Assembly (NCBI GenBank): GCA_047619685.1
Contig: JBLHLC010000002.1
Span: 1-64,000, forward strand
Source of the DNA: JABDJZ01 sp047619685
GTDB taxonomy: Bacteria; Bacteroidota; Rhodothermia; Rhodothermales; UBA10348
Reading direction: 5' to 3'
Length of the DNA stretch: 64,000 nucleotides
The notes beneath the pieces were generated by a model, which saw only the letters and a list, made by a program, of their open reading frames with translations, was not told where the DNA came from and did no database searches. A program made the translations under genes and the position numbers. Position 1 is the stretch's first letter, and every line of letters begins with the position of its first letter. Of this stretch, positions 31,992 to 40,428 are shown piece after piece.

Positions 31992-34148
31992 CTACTTGGC
32001 ATTCAGAAACACCTGCTTCTTAACTACGCCGAACTTGATAACCTGATCGCCGGCCTCGGTCTCTACATGAATGATGTAAAGACCAGAGCCGATGGGGAGG
32101 TTGTTATCGGTCCTCAGGTTCCACGTGATAAACGGCTCCCGGCTGTTCTTCACCAACGTCCGGACCAGCGTTCCGCTTAGCTGAAAAACGCGGATGGTCG
32201 CCTGTTCTGGCATGTTGGTGAAGCGCACTTCATCGGTAATGGAACTGACTTCGTAATCGGAGGCGCCTTTGTAGGGATTAGGGGTGATGCCGATCCGCAG
32301 TGGCGGTGCGCCTTCCTCCTTCGAGACCGCCGGGACCACCTCGAACCGGATTACGGGACCGAAGAGCGCCTGCGGCCTCGAGTTCGCATTGTACGCGTAT
32401 GCCTGAACGCCGTAGAGATAGGTACGGTAGTTGGTCAGACCTTGTATCCGGAGGCTATGCTGAACGCCTGAGTCGGTGCCGAATGCAATGGGGAAACGAA
32501 TGGAGTCCCCTGCAATGACCTGTTTCACTCCGTTTATCACATCGAACACCGCAAGAAGACGACCCTTCTGATCGGACGGGGATTCGAACTCAAGGAGGTT
32601 GTACCCCTCGAAGCGGTAGTTCCGATCCTCCAATCCTCCCAGGATTGTGGTGTTAACGGCGCTGTACGAGTCCTGGTAGTTGTTGCTCTCTTCGTTGTTC
32701 GTCCATTCGATGAGCACCTCGCCGCTTCTCCTCGTCGTCGTGATGACGGGTGCGTCCGGTGGGTCAGCGAGAGCAAATCCGGCGTCGGAGAAAGTCTGGA
32801 TAACTTCGCTGTCCCTCTTGAGCCGTTGAACAGAATCCAGGTTGTCCGCCCCGAAGGAGGTGATTATCGCAACGGTGAACTGACGAGGCGCCTCTTCTGG
32901 CTTCATCTCGAAGGGGCCGTTTGCCACCACGAATCGCCTGTCGGCCGGTGAAATCGCTGTACCTAAGCCGTCGTGGTTTGCCTCAGACCAGAATTCTGGC
33001 GGATTGCCGCTAAAAACATAGTTCGTTGGAGGACCACCCGAGTCACGACCATTGCCTCCATAGGTCACGTGGAGGCCATCCTTCCAGCGAGAGCGCATGT
33101 AGTTGTACATATCGGGGGCACTGATGGGATCGCCCGCCACGCCTGCTCCGCCGCTGTAGTACATGAAGCTCGTCATGAGCCCGCGCTTTGGCAGTGAATC
33201 CACTCCCGAATCCAAGCTGTCTTCGTCTCCGCCACTCACTTCAAGGAGCTTGTACCCCACGGCAGGAGGTGCCTCTCCGTAACCCTGGACCCCTTCGTCA
33301 AAATTGTCGGCGTTGTAGACATAACCCAGATTCAGGACAGAATCAGATCCGACCCAGTCATCAGAGAAGTTGCCCAGATCAGGGTCCGAGAAAACCCCGA
33401 AATAGGTCCCCGTCGTCGGCTTGGTGCCTTTGTAGAAGAGCTTGTAGCGATAAAACGTCGTGTTACCAAGACCACCGGGGACATTGAAGGCGAAAGCCGA
33501 TACGTGCATTTCGATACCGAGAGGCGGGGCATCAGAGCGCATATGCACGTTGCCGCGATCATTTAGCACCCACCACAACATCTGATCGCCGGTGATATCT
33601 GGACGTTCGCCGGCGCCGAGGTTGATCACGCGGTCAACTCGCTCAATCAAGGGCTGACTTAGCAATTCAATGGGCTCGCCGTTTCTGTCTAGCGTCGGGG
33701 CCCCCAGGCCTGTCGGCCAGTCCAATAGATCTGGCGTTGCAGTGGCACCATTCTCGTAGACGGCCAGGTCGCTACGGCTGATCTTGAACACCCGGTCGAA
33801 CACACTGCAATCAGCCGGCGGAAGGCCGTCCTCATCCAGCGGCCCAGCCCAGAATTCGAAAGGGCCATAGGTTGAGCCAGCGAGCCTCAGTTGGCCTTCA
33901 ACCAGACCTCCAACCCAGATACCGCTGGCGAAGATGGCGTTTGCACCGCCACCCTTGGGCACCTCGTAGACGTGGGGCGAACCCCGCCAAAAGAGATTCC
34001 CATTGTTCAATATTCTGGCTCGGACGTTGCCCACGTCCAGAAGGGCCTCACCAATCGAAGGCGCACAAGTCCCAACGTTCTGTGCCTGCGTTGAACTCAC
34101 CAGAGAGCCCAAGAGAAGAACAGTGACCGGGAGGTAGCGGGATTTCAT
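31992..34148 (-). CDS. Large secreted protein with type IX-like C-terminal sorting domain
   Basis: 718-residue exported protein. A signal peptide (YLPVTVLLLGSLVSSTQAQ) is followed by a long strand-rich region without recognised catalytic motif, a fibronectin-III-like segment (PDAPVITTTRRSGEVLIEW, NYRTYLYGVQAYAYN) and a C-terminal sorting-type domain of about 90 residues beginning TPNPYKGASDYEV and containing IRVFQLSGTLVRTLV and GLYIIHVETEAG. Such domains direct proteins through the type IX secretion system of Bacteroidota to the cell surface. It lies between palindromes B and C and is probably monocistronic. Confidence 0.8.
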   Translation of the reverse strand: MKSRYLPVTVLLLGSLVSSTQAQNVGTCAPSIGEALLDVGNVRARILNNGNLFWRGSPHVYEVPKGGGANAIFASGIWVGGLVEGQLRLAGSTYGPFEFWAGPLDEDGLPPADCSVFDRVFKISRSDLAVYENGATATPDLLDWPTGLGAPTLDRNGEPIELLSQPLIERVDRVINLGAGERPDITGDQMLWWVLNDRGNVHMRSDAPPLGIEMHVSAFAFNVPGGLGNTTFYRYKLFYKGTKPTTGTYFGVFSDPDLGNFSDDWVGSDSVLNLGYVYNADNFDEGVQGYGEAPPAVGYKLLEVSGGDEDSLDSGVDSLPKRGLMTSFMYYSGGAGVAGDPISAPDMYNYMRSRWKDGLHVTYGGNGRDSGGPPTNYVFSGNPPEFWSEANHDGLGTAISPADRRFVVANGPFEMKPEEAPRQFTVAIITSFGADNLDSVQRLKRDSEVIQTFSDAGFALADPPDAPVITTTRRSGEVLIEWTNNEESNNYQDSYSAVNTTILGGLEDRNYRFEGYNLLEFESPSDQKGRLLAVFDVINGVKQVIAGDSIRFPIAFGTDSGVQHSLRIQGLTNYRTYLYGVQAYAYNANSRPQALFGPVIRFEVVPAVSKEEGAPPLRIGITPNPYKGASDYEVSSITDEVRFTNMPEQATIRVFQLSGTLVRTLVKNSREPFITWNLRTDNNLPIGSGLYIIHVETEAGDQVIKFGVVKKQVFLNAK

Positions 34149-34355
34149 TCAGAACCGGGCCATCGTCAGAAGCGTGCTATTGTCAAGGAACTCGCTGGCT
34201 AAAGGGTCTGCTGCCGAAACCGGGGTCAACTGTCCGGACCGCTTCTTCAGTCGCTCCCCTAATATGCCCACCGGCGGCCCTGAGTCCGCCCGATCGAACG
34301 ACCCGCTCCTATCTGCCTTGGCCCCGCAGAGCCTCGCGATTGCGATTCCGTTCGG
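34149..34355. other. Intergenic region upstream of the sorting-domain gene
   Basis: 207 bp without a gene. It holds the likely promoter region of the minus-strand secreted protein and ends in GCGATTGCGATT-type sequence shared with the left flank of palindrome B. Confidence 0.5.
34259..34266 (-). promoter_or_regulatory. Candidate -7-like box CATATTAG
   Basis: Minus-strand GGGCATATTAGGGG, about 110 nt upstream of the sorting-domain protein start. It resembles the TATATTNG boxes elsewhere in the window but with a C first base. Confidence 0.22.
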
Positions 34356-34463
34356 GGCGTGGGGGAGTGCTTTCCTGGGCGTCTTAGGAACAGCCCCGCG
34401 TGGCCCGGGGGACCTCAGTTTCATTCGGCGTTCCTCCAGCCCAGGAAAGCACTCCCCCACGCC
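34356..34463 (+). repeat. Palindromic repeat copy C
   Basis: Perfect 25-bp inverted arms (34356-34380 and 34439-34463) with a 58-nt centre beginning GTCTTAGGAACAGCCCCGCG and ending GGCGTTCCTCCA. Outer arm bases are GGCGT and inner arm GTGCTTTCC, both matched on the opposite arm. It lies 14 bp beyond the 3' end of the alcohol dehydrogenase gene. Confidence 0.92.
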
Positions 34464-34477
34464 AACCAGCACAACCC

Positions 34478-35587
34478 CTAAACAAGTCCTCTGAGCACAG
34501 TGAGATAGTCCACAGCACGCATCACCCGCGGATTCGAAGCATTAGACCCGTTAGCCTCCGCCTCAGCCGCAATCGAAGCAAAGTCGTCCTCAGGCACGCC
34601 TAACGCGCCAAACGCTGGAATACCAACGGCAGCACACAGTGCCTCTAGGCGGGCCAGCACGTCGTCAATACCGCTTAGCCTCCCAATCTCCAGCAGCCGC
34701 GCCGCTGCCGCTTCGCCGTGATACCGCAAGACCGGCACCAGAAGCGCTGCGTTCAATAGGCCATGAGGTAGATCGTGCCTTCCACCAATCGCTTCGGAAA
34801 GGCAGTGCACGCCGCCCACATCGGCGTTGCCAAAAGCCATGCCGGCAAGAGTAGAGCCGCGCATCACGGCATCTCGATCCTCGTGGTTTCCCTCTATATC
34901 GGATACCGCGCCTTCGATGTGGCCGCAGATGAGCCGCAGGGCCGCGGCCGCGAGTTCGTCTGACGCCGGGTTCGCAGCCTTGCCCACGAACGCCTCAATG
35001 GCGTGCGTGGCCGCATCCATGCCGGTAGATGCTACGAGGTGCGCAGGCAGGGTCTTGAGTAGATCGGAATCCACAATGGCCCAATCCGGAAAGAGCCCGT
35101 CGCCCTTGACGCTGATCTTTCGTCGCTGCTCGGTATGCGACAGGACGGAGACCCATGTGACCTCGGAGCCCGTCCCGCAGGTGGTCGGGATCGCGATGAG
35201 CGGGGCGGCTGGCCGCCCAAACTTGTCGCGGCCCTCATAGTCTGCGCACGATCCCGGGTTGGTCAGAAGAAGCGCAACACCTTTACCTGCATCCAGGACA
35301 GAGCCACCTCCGACGGCAACCACGATGGAGGGCCGTTCGGGCCGGGCCGACTCGGCCATTCGGTCAACGTCGGCCACGCGCGGGTTGGGGGCCACATCCA
35401 GAAGAACCATTGGCCGGAATCCGGCGGTCTCCAAAAAACCGCAGACGCGCATCGGAATATCGGTCGTCGATACGCCAGGATCCGTAATGACCAGGGCGAG
35501 ACCGGCGTCATAGTTGCCCGCGATGTGCGTCAACTCGGCCAGTGAGCCGGGACCCATAACCGTCCGTGTGGGGAGTCTAAACGCCAT
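34478..35587 (-). CDS. Iron-containing alcohol dehydrogenase
   Basis: NAD(P)-linked, iron-dependent group III alcohol dehydrogenase of 369 residues. The nucleotide site is VVAVGGGSVLDAGKG and the IPTTCGTGSEVTW loop follows. Iron ligands lie in GMDAATHAIEAF (Asp, His) and VHCLSEAIGGRHDLPHGLLNA (two His). The substrate could be a short-chain alcohol, a diol or a phosphonate-derived aldehyde. It ends 14 bp from palindrome C, and starts 26 bp downstream of the S41 peptidase stop on the same strand, so they may be co-transcribed. Confidence 0.9.
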   Translation of the reverse strand: MAFRLPTRTVMGPGSLAELTHIAGNYDAGLALVITDPGVSTTDIPMRVCGFLETAGFRPMVLLDVAPNPRVADVDRMAESARPERPSIVVAVGGGSVLDAGKGVALLLTNPGSCADYEGRDKFGRPAAPLIAIPTTCGTGSEVTWVSVLSHTEQRRKISVKGDGLFPDWAIVDSDLLKTLPAHLVASTGMDAATHAIEAFVGKAANPASDELAAAALRLICGHIEGAVSDIEGNHEDRDAVMRGSTLAGMAFGNADVGGVHCLSEAIGGRHDLPHGLLNAALLVPVLRYHGEAAAARLLEIGRLSGIDDVLARLEALCAAVGIPAFGALGVPEDDFASIAAEAEANGSNASNPRVMRAVDYLTVLRGLV

Positions 35588-35613
35588 TGCGCCCGGCCAC
35601 GCTGTCGGGAGAC

Positions 35614-37293
35614 TCAGTCTCCTCGGGTTTCAGGCTTCACCTCGGGCAGTGACGCCAAAGCGGCAGCGTCAGCCCACAGCTTCAGGGCGCCGGTCACCGT
35701 CTGGTCAATGCCGTTGAAAATCGGGAACCAGGCTTCGCTCCCGTATAGGCGCTGAGCAATTCTGGCTTTCATGACCGTCCGCAGAAGATCTTCCGACGCC
35801 GCAAGGTCAGCTGGACTGAACATGCCTTCGCCGGGTGGGGAATCGCCGTCCACTACCTCTATGCCAAGGTCTTTGGCATAGGCCCAGAATTCCGTCATAT
35901 AGGCGTCGTCCACGGCAAAGTCCGACAGGAACCCCTCGCGATTGTCGCCCCACTGTTCGCGGAAATCGGCTTCACGTTTCAGAAACCACTCCCTGGTAAA
36001 TCGAACATCCGCTCCCTGACGAATCACGGTTCGCAGGATCGGTGCATTGATGCCGCCCAGGCTGTCCGGCGCAATGACGACATCCGGCATCACGCCGCCG
36101 CCGCCGAAAACGACCCGGCCGTGCGTGGTCTCGAACTTGAGCGAGTCCGGCAGGTCGTGCAGGTATTCGGCCGTGTTGTATGTGGCCTCGCGCAGAGAAC
36201 CAAACTTGGACGAATAGTAGTCCTCTTGGCCACCGTCCAGGTAGGGCGTCTGGATCAGGCGTCCGGTGGGCATGAAGTACCGGCTGACCGTAAGTTGAAG
36301 GATGCTGCCGTCGCGAAGTTGGAAGGGTCGCTGAACCAGGCCTTTGCCAAAGGTCCTGCGACCCACCACCAGCGCCCGGTCATGGTCCTGGAGGGCGCCC
36401 GAAACAATCTCGCTACCGGAAGCCGTGTTCTCGTTCACCAGAACGATCACCGCGCCTTCCTCGAAAAGACCGCCGCCGGTGGAAGTGTCCGTCTCGGATT
36501 CGCGCTCCACCCGGCCCTCCGTATAGACGATGGTTTTGCCGGCCGTGAGGAACTCGTCCGCAATCTGGACGGCCGTCTGCTTGATTCCTCCGGGGTTGTC
36601 ACGCAGGTCAAGAATCATCCGCGACATGCCCTGGGACAGGAGTCGTTTGGTGTGTTCCACGAACTCGTCATGGGTGGTCAATGCGAATCGGCCGATACGC
36701 AGATAGCCGGTCTCGGCATCCACCATGTAGCTGGCATCGATGCTGAAGAGCGGGATCTTGCCCCGCGTGATGACGAATTCGATGGGCGCACGGGCTCCGC
36801 GGCGAACCACGAGGATCGTCACGTCTGAGCCAATGGGACCCTTGATTTTGTTCTGGATCTCGATGGAGTCCATCCCGATCACGGTGGAGTCGTTCACCGT
36901 CACAATCAGATCACCGGGCATCAGACCCACCTGCTCGCTTGGCCCGTCGGAAATGATCGAGGTCACCCGCGCGGTATCCGCAGGAGGTGCCTCAAACCAG
37001 ATCCCGATCCCACCGAAGGACCCGCGGTAGCCTTCCTGAACCTTCGCGACCTGCTCTTTGTCGATGTAGGACGAGTGCGGATCCAGCTCCTCGAGCATCG
37101 CCTTGATGGAACGGTCCACCAAAGTCGCCGGATTTATCTCTTCCACGTACTGCCGATCAATCAGCAGGAATGCGTCTTCGAGCTTGCGGAGTTGCTCGAC
37201 GGTGTCGGGCTGGGAAGAGAATCCGCCAATCCGGGCGCCAATAAAGGTGCCTGCAGCGAAAACAAGAAGTGCCGGAAGGACGAAGCGCTTCAT
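35614..37293 (-). CDS. ctpA: S41 family C-terminal processing peptidase
   Basis: 559-residue membrane-anchored periplasmic serine protease. An N-terminal signal anchor (VLPALLVFAAGTFIGARIG) precedes a PDZ domain (about 90-175: GGIGIWFEAPP, GPSEQVGLMPGDLI) and the S41 core. The Ser-Lys dyad is S294 in NENTASGSEIV and K317 in RRTFGKGLVQ. The roughly 200-residue C-terminal extension beyond the core is typical for Bacteroidota CtpA. It diverges from the ECF sigma-factor gene and could contribute to envelope stress processing, which is inference. Confidence 0.9.
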   Translation of the reverse strand: MKRFVLPALLVFAAGTFIGARIGGFSSQPDTVEQLRKLEDAFLLIDRQYVEEINPATLVDRSIKAMLEELDPHSSYIDKEQVAKVQEGYRGSFGGIGIWFEAPPADTARVTSIISDGPSEQVGLMPGDLIVTVNDSTVIGMDSIEIQNKIKGPIGSDVTILVVRRGARAPIEFVITRGKIPLFSIDASYMVDAETGYLRIGRFALTTHDEFVEHTKRLLSQGMSRMILDLRDNPGGIKQTAVQIADEFLTAGKTIVYTEGRVERESETDTSTGGGLFEEGAVIVLVNENTASGSEIVSGALQDHDRALVVGRRTFGKGLVQRPFQLRDGSILQLTVSRYFMPTGRLIQTPYLDGGQEDYYSSKFGSLREATYNTAEYLHDLPDSLKFETTHGRVVFGGGGVMPDVVIAPDSLGGINAPILRTVIRQGADVRFTREWFLKREADFREQWGDNREGFLSDFAVDDAYMTEFWAYAKDLGIEVVDGDSPPGEGMFSPADLAASEDLLRTVMKARIAQRLYGSEAWFPIFNGIDQTVTGALKLWADAAALASLPEVKPETRGD

Positions 37294-37465
37294 GAAGTGG
37301 TATGATGCGATGAGTGGGGGCTTGATTCGCGCGGGCTATTGTTTTGTTTCGGCGTTTTTGATGGACTCACAAGTCGACGCGCCCAATTGGTCGGAGATTG
37401 CTCCCATGTAACCTTCTGACGGGCCCACCCGTTCTGACTCCGACACTGGCACTTACCTGCTCCCT

Positions 37466-37984
37466 GTGACTCTTTCGGAATTTGAGATGACTGTTATCCG
37501 GCATCAGCACCGGGTCTTCGGCTATGCCCTGAGGCTGTTGGGGGACCGGGACCTGGCCAAGGATGCGGTTCAGGATTCCATGCTCCGGATGTGGAAACAC
37601 AAGGAGACGGTCGAGATGGATGGCGCCATCTCGTGGTTGCTGCGCGTCACCCACAATGCCTGCATCGATATGCTTCGCCGGCGAAAGCTGGAAAACCGTC
37701 TCTTTGAGGGCAACGCGGACACAGAACGACTGGGCACTGCCGAGTGGTCACCCGCCAAGGTTGCGGAGTCCAAGGACCTGATGGGTCACCTGCAGCAGGC
37801 CATCGACCAGTTGAAGGAGCCCTATCGAAGTATCGTCATCCTGCGCGAGGTAGAAGACTTTCAATACGACGAGATATGCGGCGCACTGGACCTGCCCATG
37901 TCCACGGTGAAGGTCTATTTGCACCGAGGACGCAAGATGTTGCGGAAGACACTAGGAGAGGTACTCCACATTGAAAATGCCTGA
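37466..37984 (+). CDS. ECF sigma factor (sigma-70 family)
   Basis: 172-residue extracytoplasmic-function sigma factor. Region 2 spans about 10-75 (HRVFGYALRLLGDRDLAKDAVQDSMLRMW, WLLRVTHNACIDMLRRRK) and region 4 about 115-165 (LKEPYRSIVILREVEDFQYDEICGALDLPMSTVKVYLHRGRKMLRK, split here by motif). No extra C-terminal domain. The start is GTG 37466. The stop overlaps the anti-sigma start, and it leads the long envelope-stress gene series to 45.2 kb. Confidence 0.9.
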   Translation: MTLSEFEMTVIRHQHRVFGYALRLLGDRDLAKDAVQDSMLRMWKHKETVEMDGAISWLLRVTHNACIDMLRRRKLENRLFEGNADTERLGTAEWSPAKVAESKDLMGHLQQAIDQLKEPYRSIVILREVEDFQYDEICGALDLPMSTVKVYLHRGRKMLRKTLGEVLHIENA

Positions 37985-38537
37985 CACCTATTCCTCATCC
38001 GGTTCTCCAGACGAACTCATTGAGTCCTTCCTGGACGACATGCTGGAGCCAGCGGAGCGCGAGCGCGTGCTGCGGTCGGCCGCTTCTGACCCCGCCTTCG
38101 CCGAGCAGCTGATCCTGGCCCGGTCCATTCGTGATGCCCTCCACACCATGCCGTCGGTCATCGCGCCCATGGATATGGTTCCGGATGTCATGCGCGCAGT
38201 CAGACGTGAGGTGCGCTCCGATGCCCGAGACAAGATTTTGGGATGGATAGCGGCCATTGGCCACGTGGATTTTAGGCCAGCCCTGGCGTCGGCCTCGTTG
38301 GTGGCTGTGATCGTGGTTGCCGGCGTCTTCGGCCGTCCGGGACCGCCCCCGCCGAGCCCCGAGGCACTTGCCGCACTGGACCAGATCAAGTGGACGTTCG
38401 CGCTGGTCTCCGAGGTCGGCGAAAAAACAGCCATTCATTTAAGAGAGGACGTTCTGGAGCCCCACGTGGTGGGTCATATGCGCCTGGCCATTCGCGACAT
38501 TTTTCAGGATCCCGGCGCGGGATCCCGCCCCAATTAG
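37977..38537 (+). CDS. Probable anti-sigma factor with single membrane helix
   Basis: 186 residues from ATG 37977, overlapping the sigma gene stop by eight bases. The N-terminal 95 residues are helical (SPDELIESFLDDMLEPAERERVLRSAAS is spread over two helices; AFAEQLILARSIRDALH) as in anti-sigma domains, and one membrane helix follows (ALASASLVAVIVVAGVFG). It lacks the His-x3-Cys-x2-Cys zinc motif of classic ZAS anti-sigmas. The outside domain of about 60 residues has no recognised fold. Role is inferred from position and topology. Confidence 0.7.
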   Translation: MPDTYSSSGSPDELIESFLDDMLEPAERERVLRSAASDPAFAEQLILARSIRDALHTMPSVIAPMDMVPDVMRAVRREVRSDARDKILGWIAAIGHVDFRPALASASLVAVIVVAGVFGRPGPPPPSPEALAALDQIKWTFALVSEVGEKTAIHLREDVLEPHVVGHMRLAIRDIFQDPGAGSRPN

Positions 38538-38549
38538 CACGAGAGAACC

Positions 38550-39098
38550 ATGATGTATAGAAGATTTTTCATAGTGGTCGCCTTGGGCCTGGTGATGTTT
38601 CCAGCCTGGTCGGCGTCTGCGCAGCGCATAGAAAACCTGCCCGGGTATTTCGATTTCGAGGAGCTCGAGCGGATCGTTGGTCGTGAGACTACGCTCGAGG
38701 TCAACATCAAGGGCGCTCTGCTCCGGATGGCCGCCGAGGCTGCCCGGGTCGAAGACGACACCTTGGCCGACATGCTCCTGAAACTGCGTGGCATCCAGGT
38801 GCGCGGCTACTCGCTTGGGCACGGTATGCGCGAAGAGCTTGAGAGTAAGATCAGGCCGATGGCGGAGAAATTGTCGAAGGAAGGCTGGGACCGTGTCGTC
38901 CGGGTTCGCGATGAGGACGAGTTCGTGGAGATGTTGGTGAGAGACCCCACGGGTGAGAGCGTCGAAGGCATGATGGTGTTTGTCATCGGCGACGGCGACA
39001 ACGAAACCATCTTCGTGAACATCGTAGGCCAGATAGATCCCGAGGACATTGGCCGATTGGGTCGCCGATTCCGGATCCGGGTGCTCGAGGATCTGTAG
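38550..39098 (+). CDS. DUF4252 domain-containing protein (first)
   Basis: 182 residues, secreted (VVALGLVMFPAWSASAQ). The mature part, from IENLPGYFDFEELERIVG to the end, contains the DUF4252 features: helix with EVNIKGALLRMAAEAA, a central LRGIQVRGYSL strand, WDRVVRVRDEDEFVEMLVR and a closing acidic strand. DUF4252 proteins occur almost only in Bacteroidota beside ECF sigma factors; function unknown. It starts 12 nt after the anti-sigma gene. Confidence 0.82.
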   Translation: MMYRRFFIVVALGLVMFPAWSASAQRIENLPGYFDFEELERIVGRETTLEVNIKGALLRMAAEAARVEDDTLADMLLKLRGIQVRGYSLGHGMREELESKIRPMAEKLSKEGWDRVVRVRDEDEFVEMLVRDPTGESVEGMMVFVIGDGDNETIFVNIVGQIDPEDIGRLGRRFRIRVLEDL

Positions 39099-39201
39099 CC
39101 CTCAACCGTCCACGCCAGCCCGCGTCGCTCCGTTCGGCGCAACACTTCCTCCCCAAACTCCCCCGCGACCGCTCAAGAGTTCGCATCGACCCCACCTTCC
39201 C

Positions 39202-39741
39202 ATGGTCAGATCGTTACACCTGGCACTGCTCGTCCTCATCATTGCTCCGGCGATGTCCGGGTGCATGTACTCACGCGAGATTGCTCACATCCGCGATGAC
39301 ATCGAGGAGATACTCGACGCGCGGTTCGAGCGCGAGGTGGTTGTCTCCGTTGGTCCACGCACGTTCCGAACGTTGTCGTGGATCACGGGCCGCGTGCCCG
39401 ATGTCTACGCAAAAATGGCAAGCGACTACGTCCGTGAGATCGATCATGTGAAAGTGGGCGTTTACCGTGTCGCAGAGTCTCCCTCCAGAAGGGATCTCCG
39501 AATGGATAGAGTCCCCCGCTTCAAGAGGAGCGGTTGGGAAGTCGCGGTCCGGGTTGAGGAGGAGGAGGAGACCGTTTGGGTGCTGTACCGCGAGAAATAC
39601 GGAAGCATCCGAGATATGCTGGTATTGGTTTTGGGCGAAGAAGAGCTCGTGATCGCGCGCGTTCGGGGACATTTGAACGAATTGGTCCGGCTGGCTGCCT
39701 CAGACGCACACTTCTACCGGGATCTGGCCGGCAAAAACTAG
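39202..39741 (+). CDS. DUF4252-like lipoprotein (second)
   Basis: 179 residues from ATG 39202 with a lipoprotein-like leader (LALLVLIIAPAMSGCM). The body follows the DUF4252 pattern of the previous gene: helix with ARFEREVVVSVGPRTFRTLSW, a central KVGVYRVAE strand, then GWEVAVRVEEEEETVWVLYRE and IARVRGHLNELVRL. The two genes are probably an old tandem duplication that has diverged, one soluble and one lipid-anchored. 103 bp separate them. Confidence 0.72.
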   Translation: MVRSLHLALLVLIIAPAMSGCMYSREIAHIRDDIEEILDARFEREVVVSVGPRTFRTLSWITGRVPDVYAKMASDYVREIDHVKVGVYRVAESPSRRDLRMDRVPRFKRSGWEVAVRVEEEEETVWVLYREKYGSIRDMLVLVLGEEELVIARVRGHLNELVRLAASDAHFYRDLAGKN

Positions 39742-39814
39742 AAACTCGGGCGGTGAGCTCCCGTAAGCGTGGGACGGGCGATGCCCCAAACCCTCCCACC
39801 AACATCGAACATCG

Positions 39815-40414
39815 ATGCGAAGCACCGGAACCCTCGTCATACTTTTTGTTGTCCTCGTTCTCGGATTTGGCGGTTGCGCCGGATGTGGTAGCTACAACGG
39901 CCTCGTTTCGTCTGAAGAAGGCGTTGAGCAGGCGTGGGGCAACGTGGAAACGACCTATCAGCGCCGGGCGGATCTGATCCCGAATCTGGTCCGAACCGTT
40001 CAGGGAGCTGCCGACTTTGAAAGCGAGACCCTGGAAGCGGTGACCGCCGCAAGGTCCCGCGCTACCTCGATCAATCTTTCGGTTGACGACCTCGGAGACG
40101 CCGCGAAAGTCGAAGAATACATGGCCGCCCAGAGCGCGTTGGGCGGGTCGCTCGGTCGCCTCATAGCTGTCGCCGAGGCTTATCCGCAGCTTCAGGCAAC
40201 CACGGCTTTTCGGGATCTGCAGGTGCAACTCGAAGGCACCGAAAACAGGATTAACGTGGCCAGGCGGGACTACAATGGTGCTGTCCGTGGGTATAACACG
40301 CGGGTCAGGCAACTCCCTGGCTCCATTATCGCGTCTCTGACCGGGTTCCAGACCAGGACGCCGTTTGAGGCTCAGGCGGGCGCTGAGACCGCGCCGGTCG
40401 TTGACTTCAATTGA
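39815..40414 (+). CDS. LemA family protein
   Basis: 199-residue LemA-fold protein with one N-terminal hydrophobic helix (ILFVVLVLGFGGCAGCG), then the four-helix bundle with the conserved YNGLVSSEEGVEQAWGNVET and YQRRADLIPNLVRTVQGAA motifs, ARSRATSINL, and VARRDYNGAVRGYNTRVRQLP. The cysteines in the leader suggest a possible lipoprotein. LemA proteins are often paired with TPM/YgcG and M48 proteases, as here. Function unknown. The stop overlaps a possible TTG start of the TPM gene. Confidence 0.9.
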   Translation: MRSTGTLVILFVVLVLGFGGCAGCGSYNGLVSSEEGVEQAWGNVETTYQRRADLIPNLVRTVQGAADFESETLEAVTAARSRATSINLSVDDLGDAAKVEEYMAAQSALGGSLGRLIAVAEAYPQLQATTAFRDLQVQLEGTENRINVARRDYNGAVRGYNTRVRQLPGSIIASLTGFQTRTPFEAQAGAETAPVVDFN

Positions 40415-40428
40415 GCGGCCGCGCTCGG

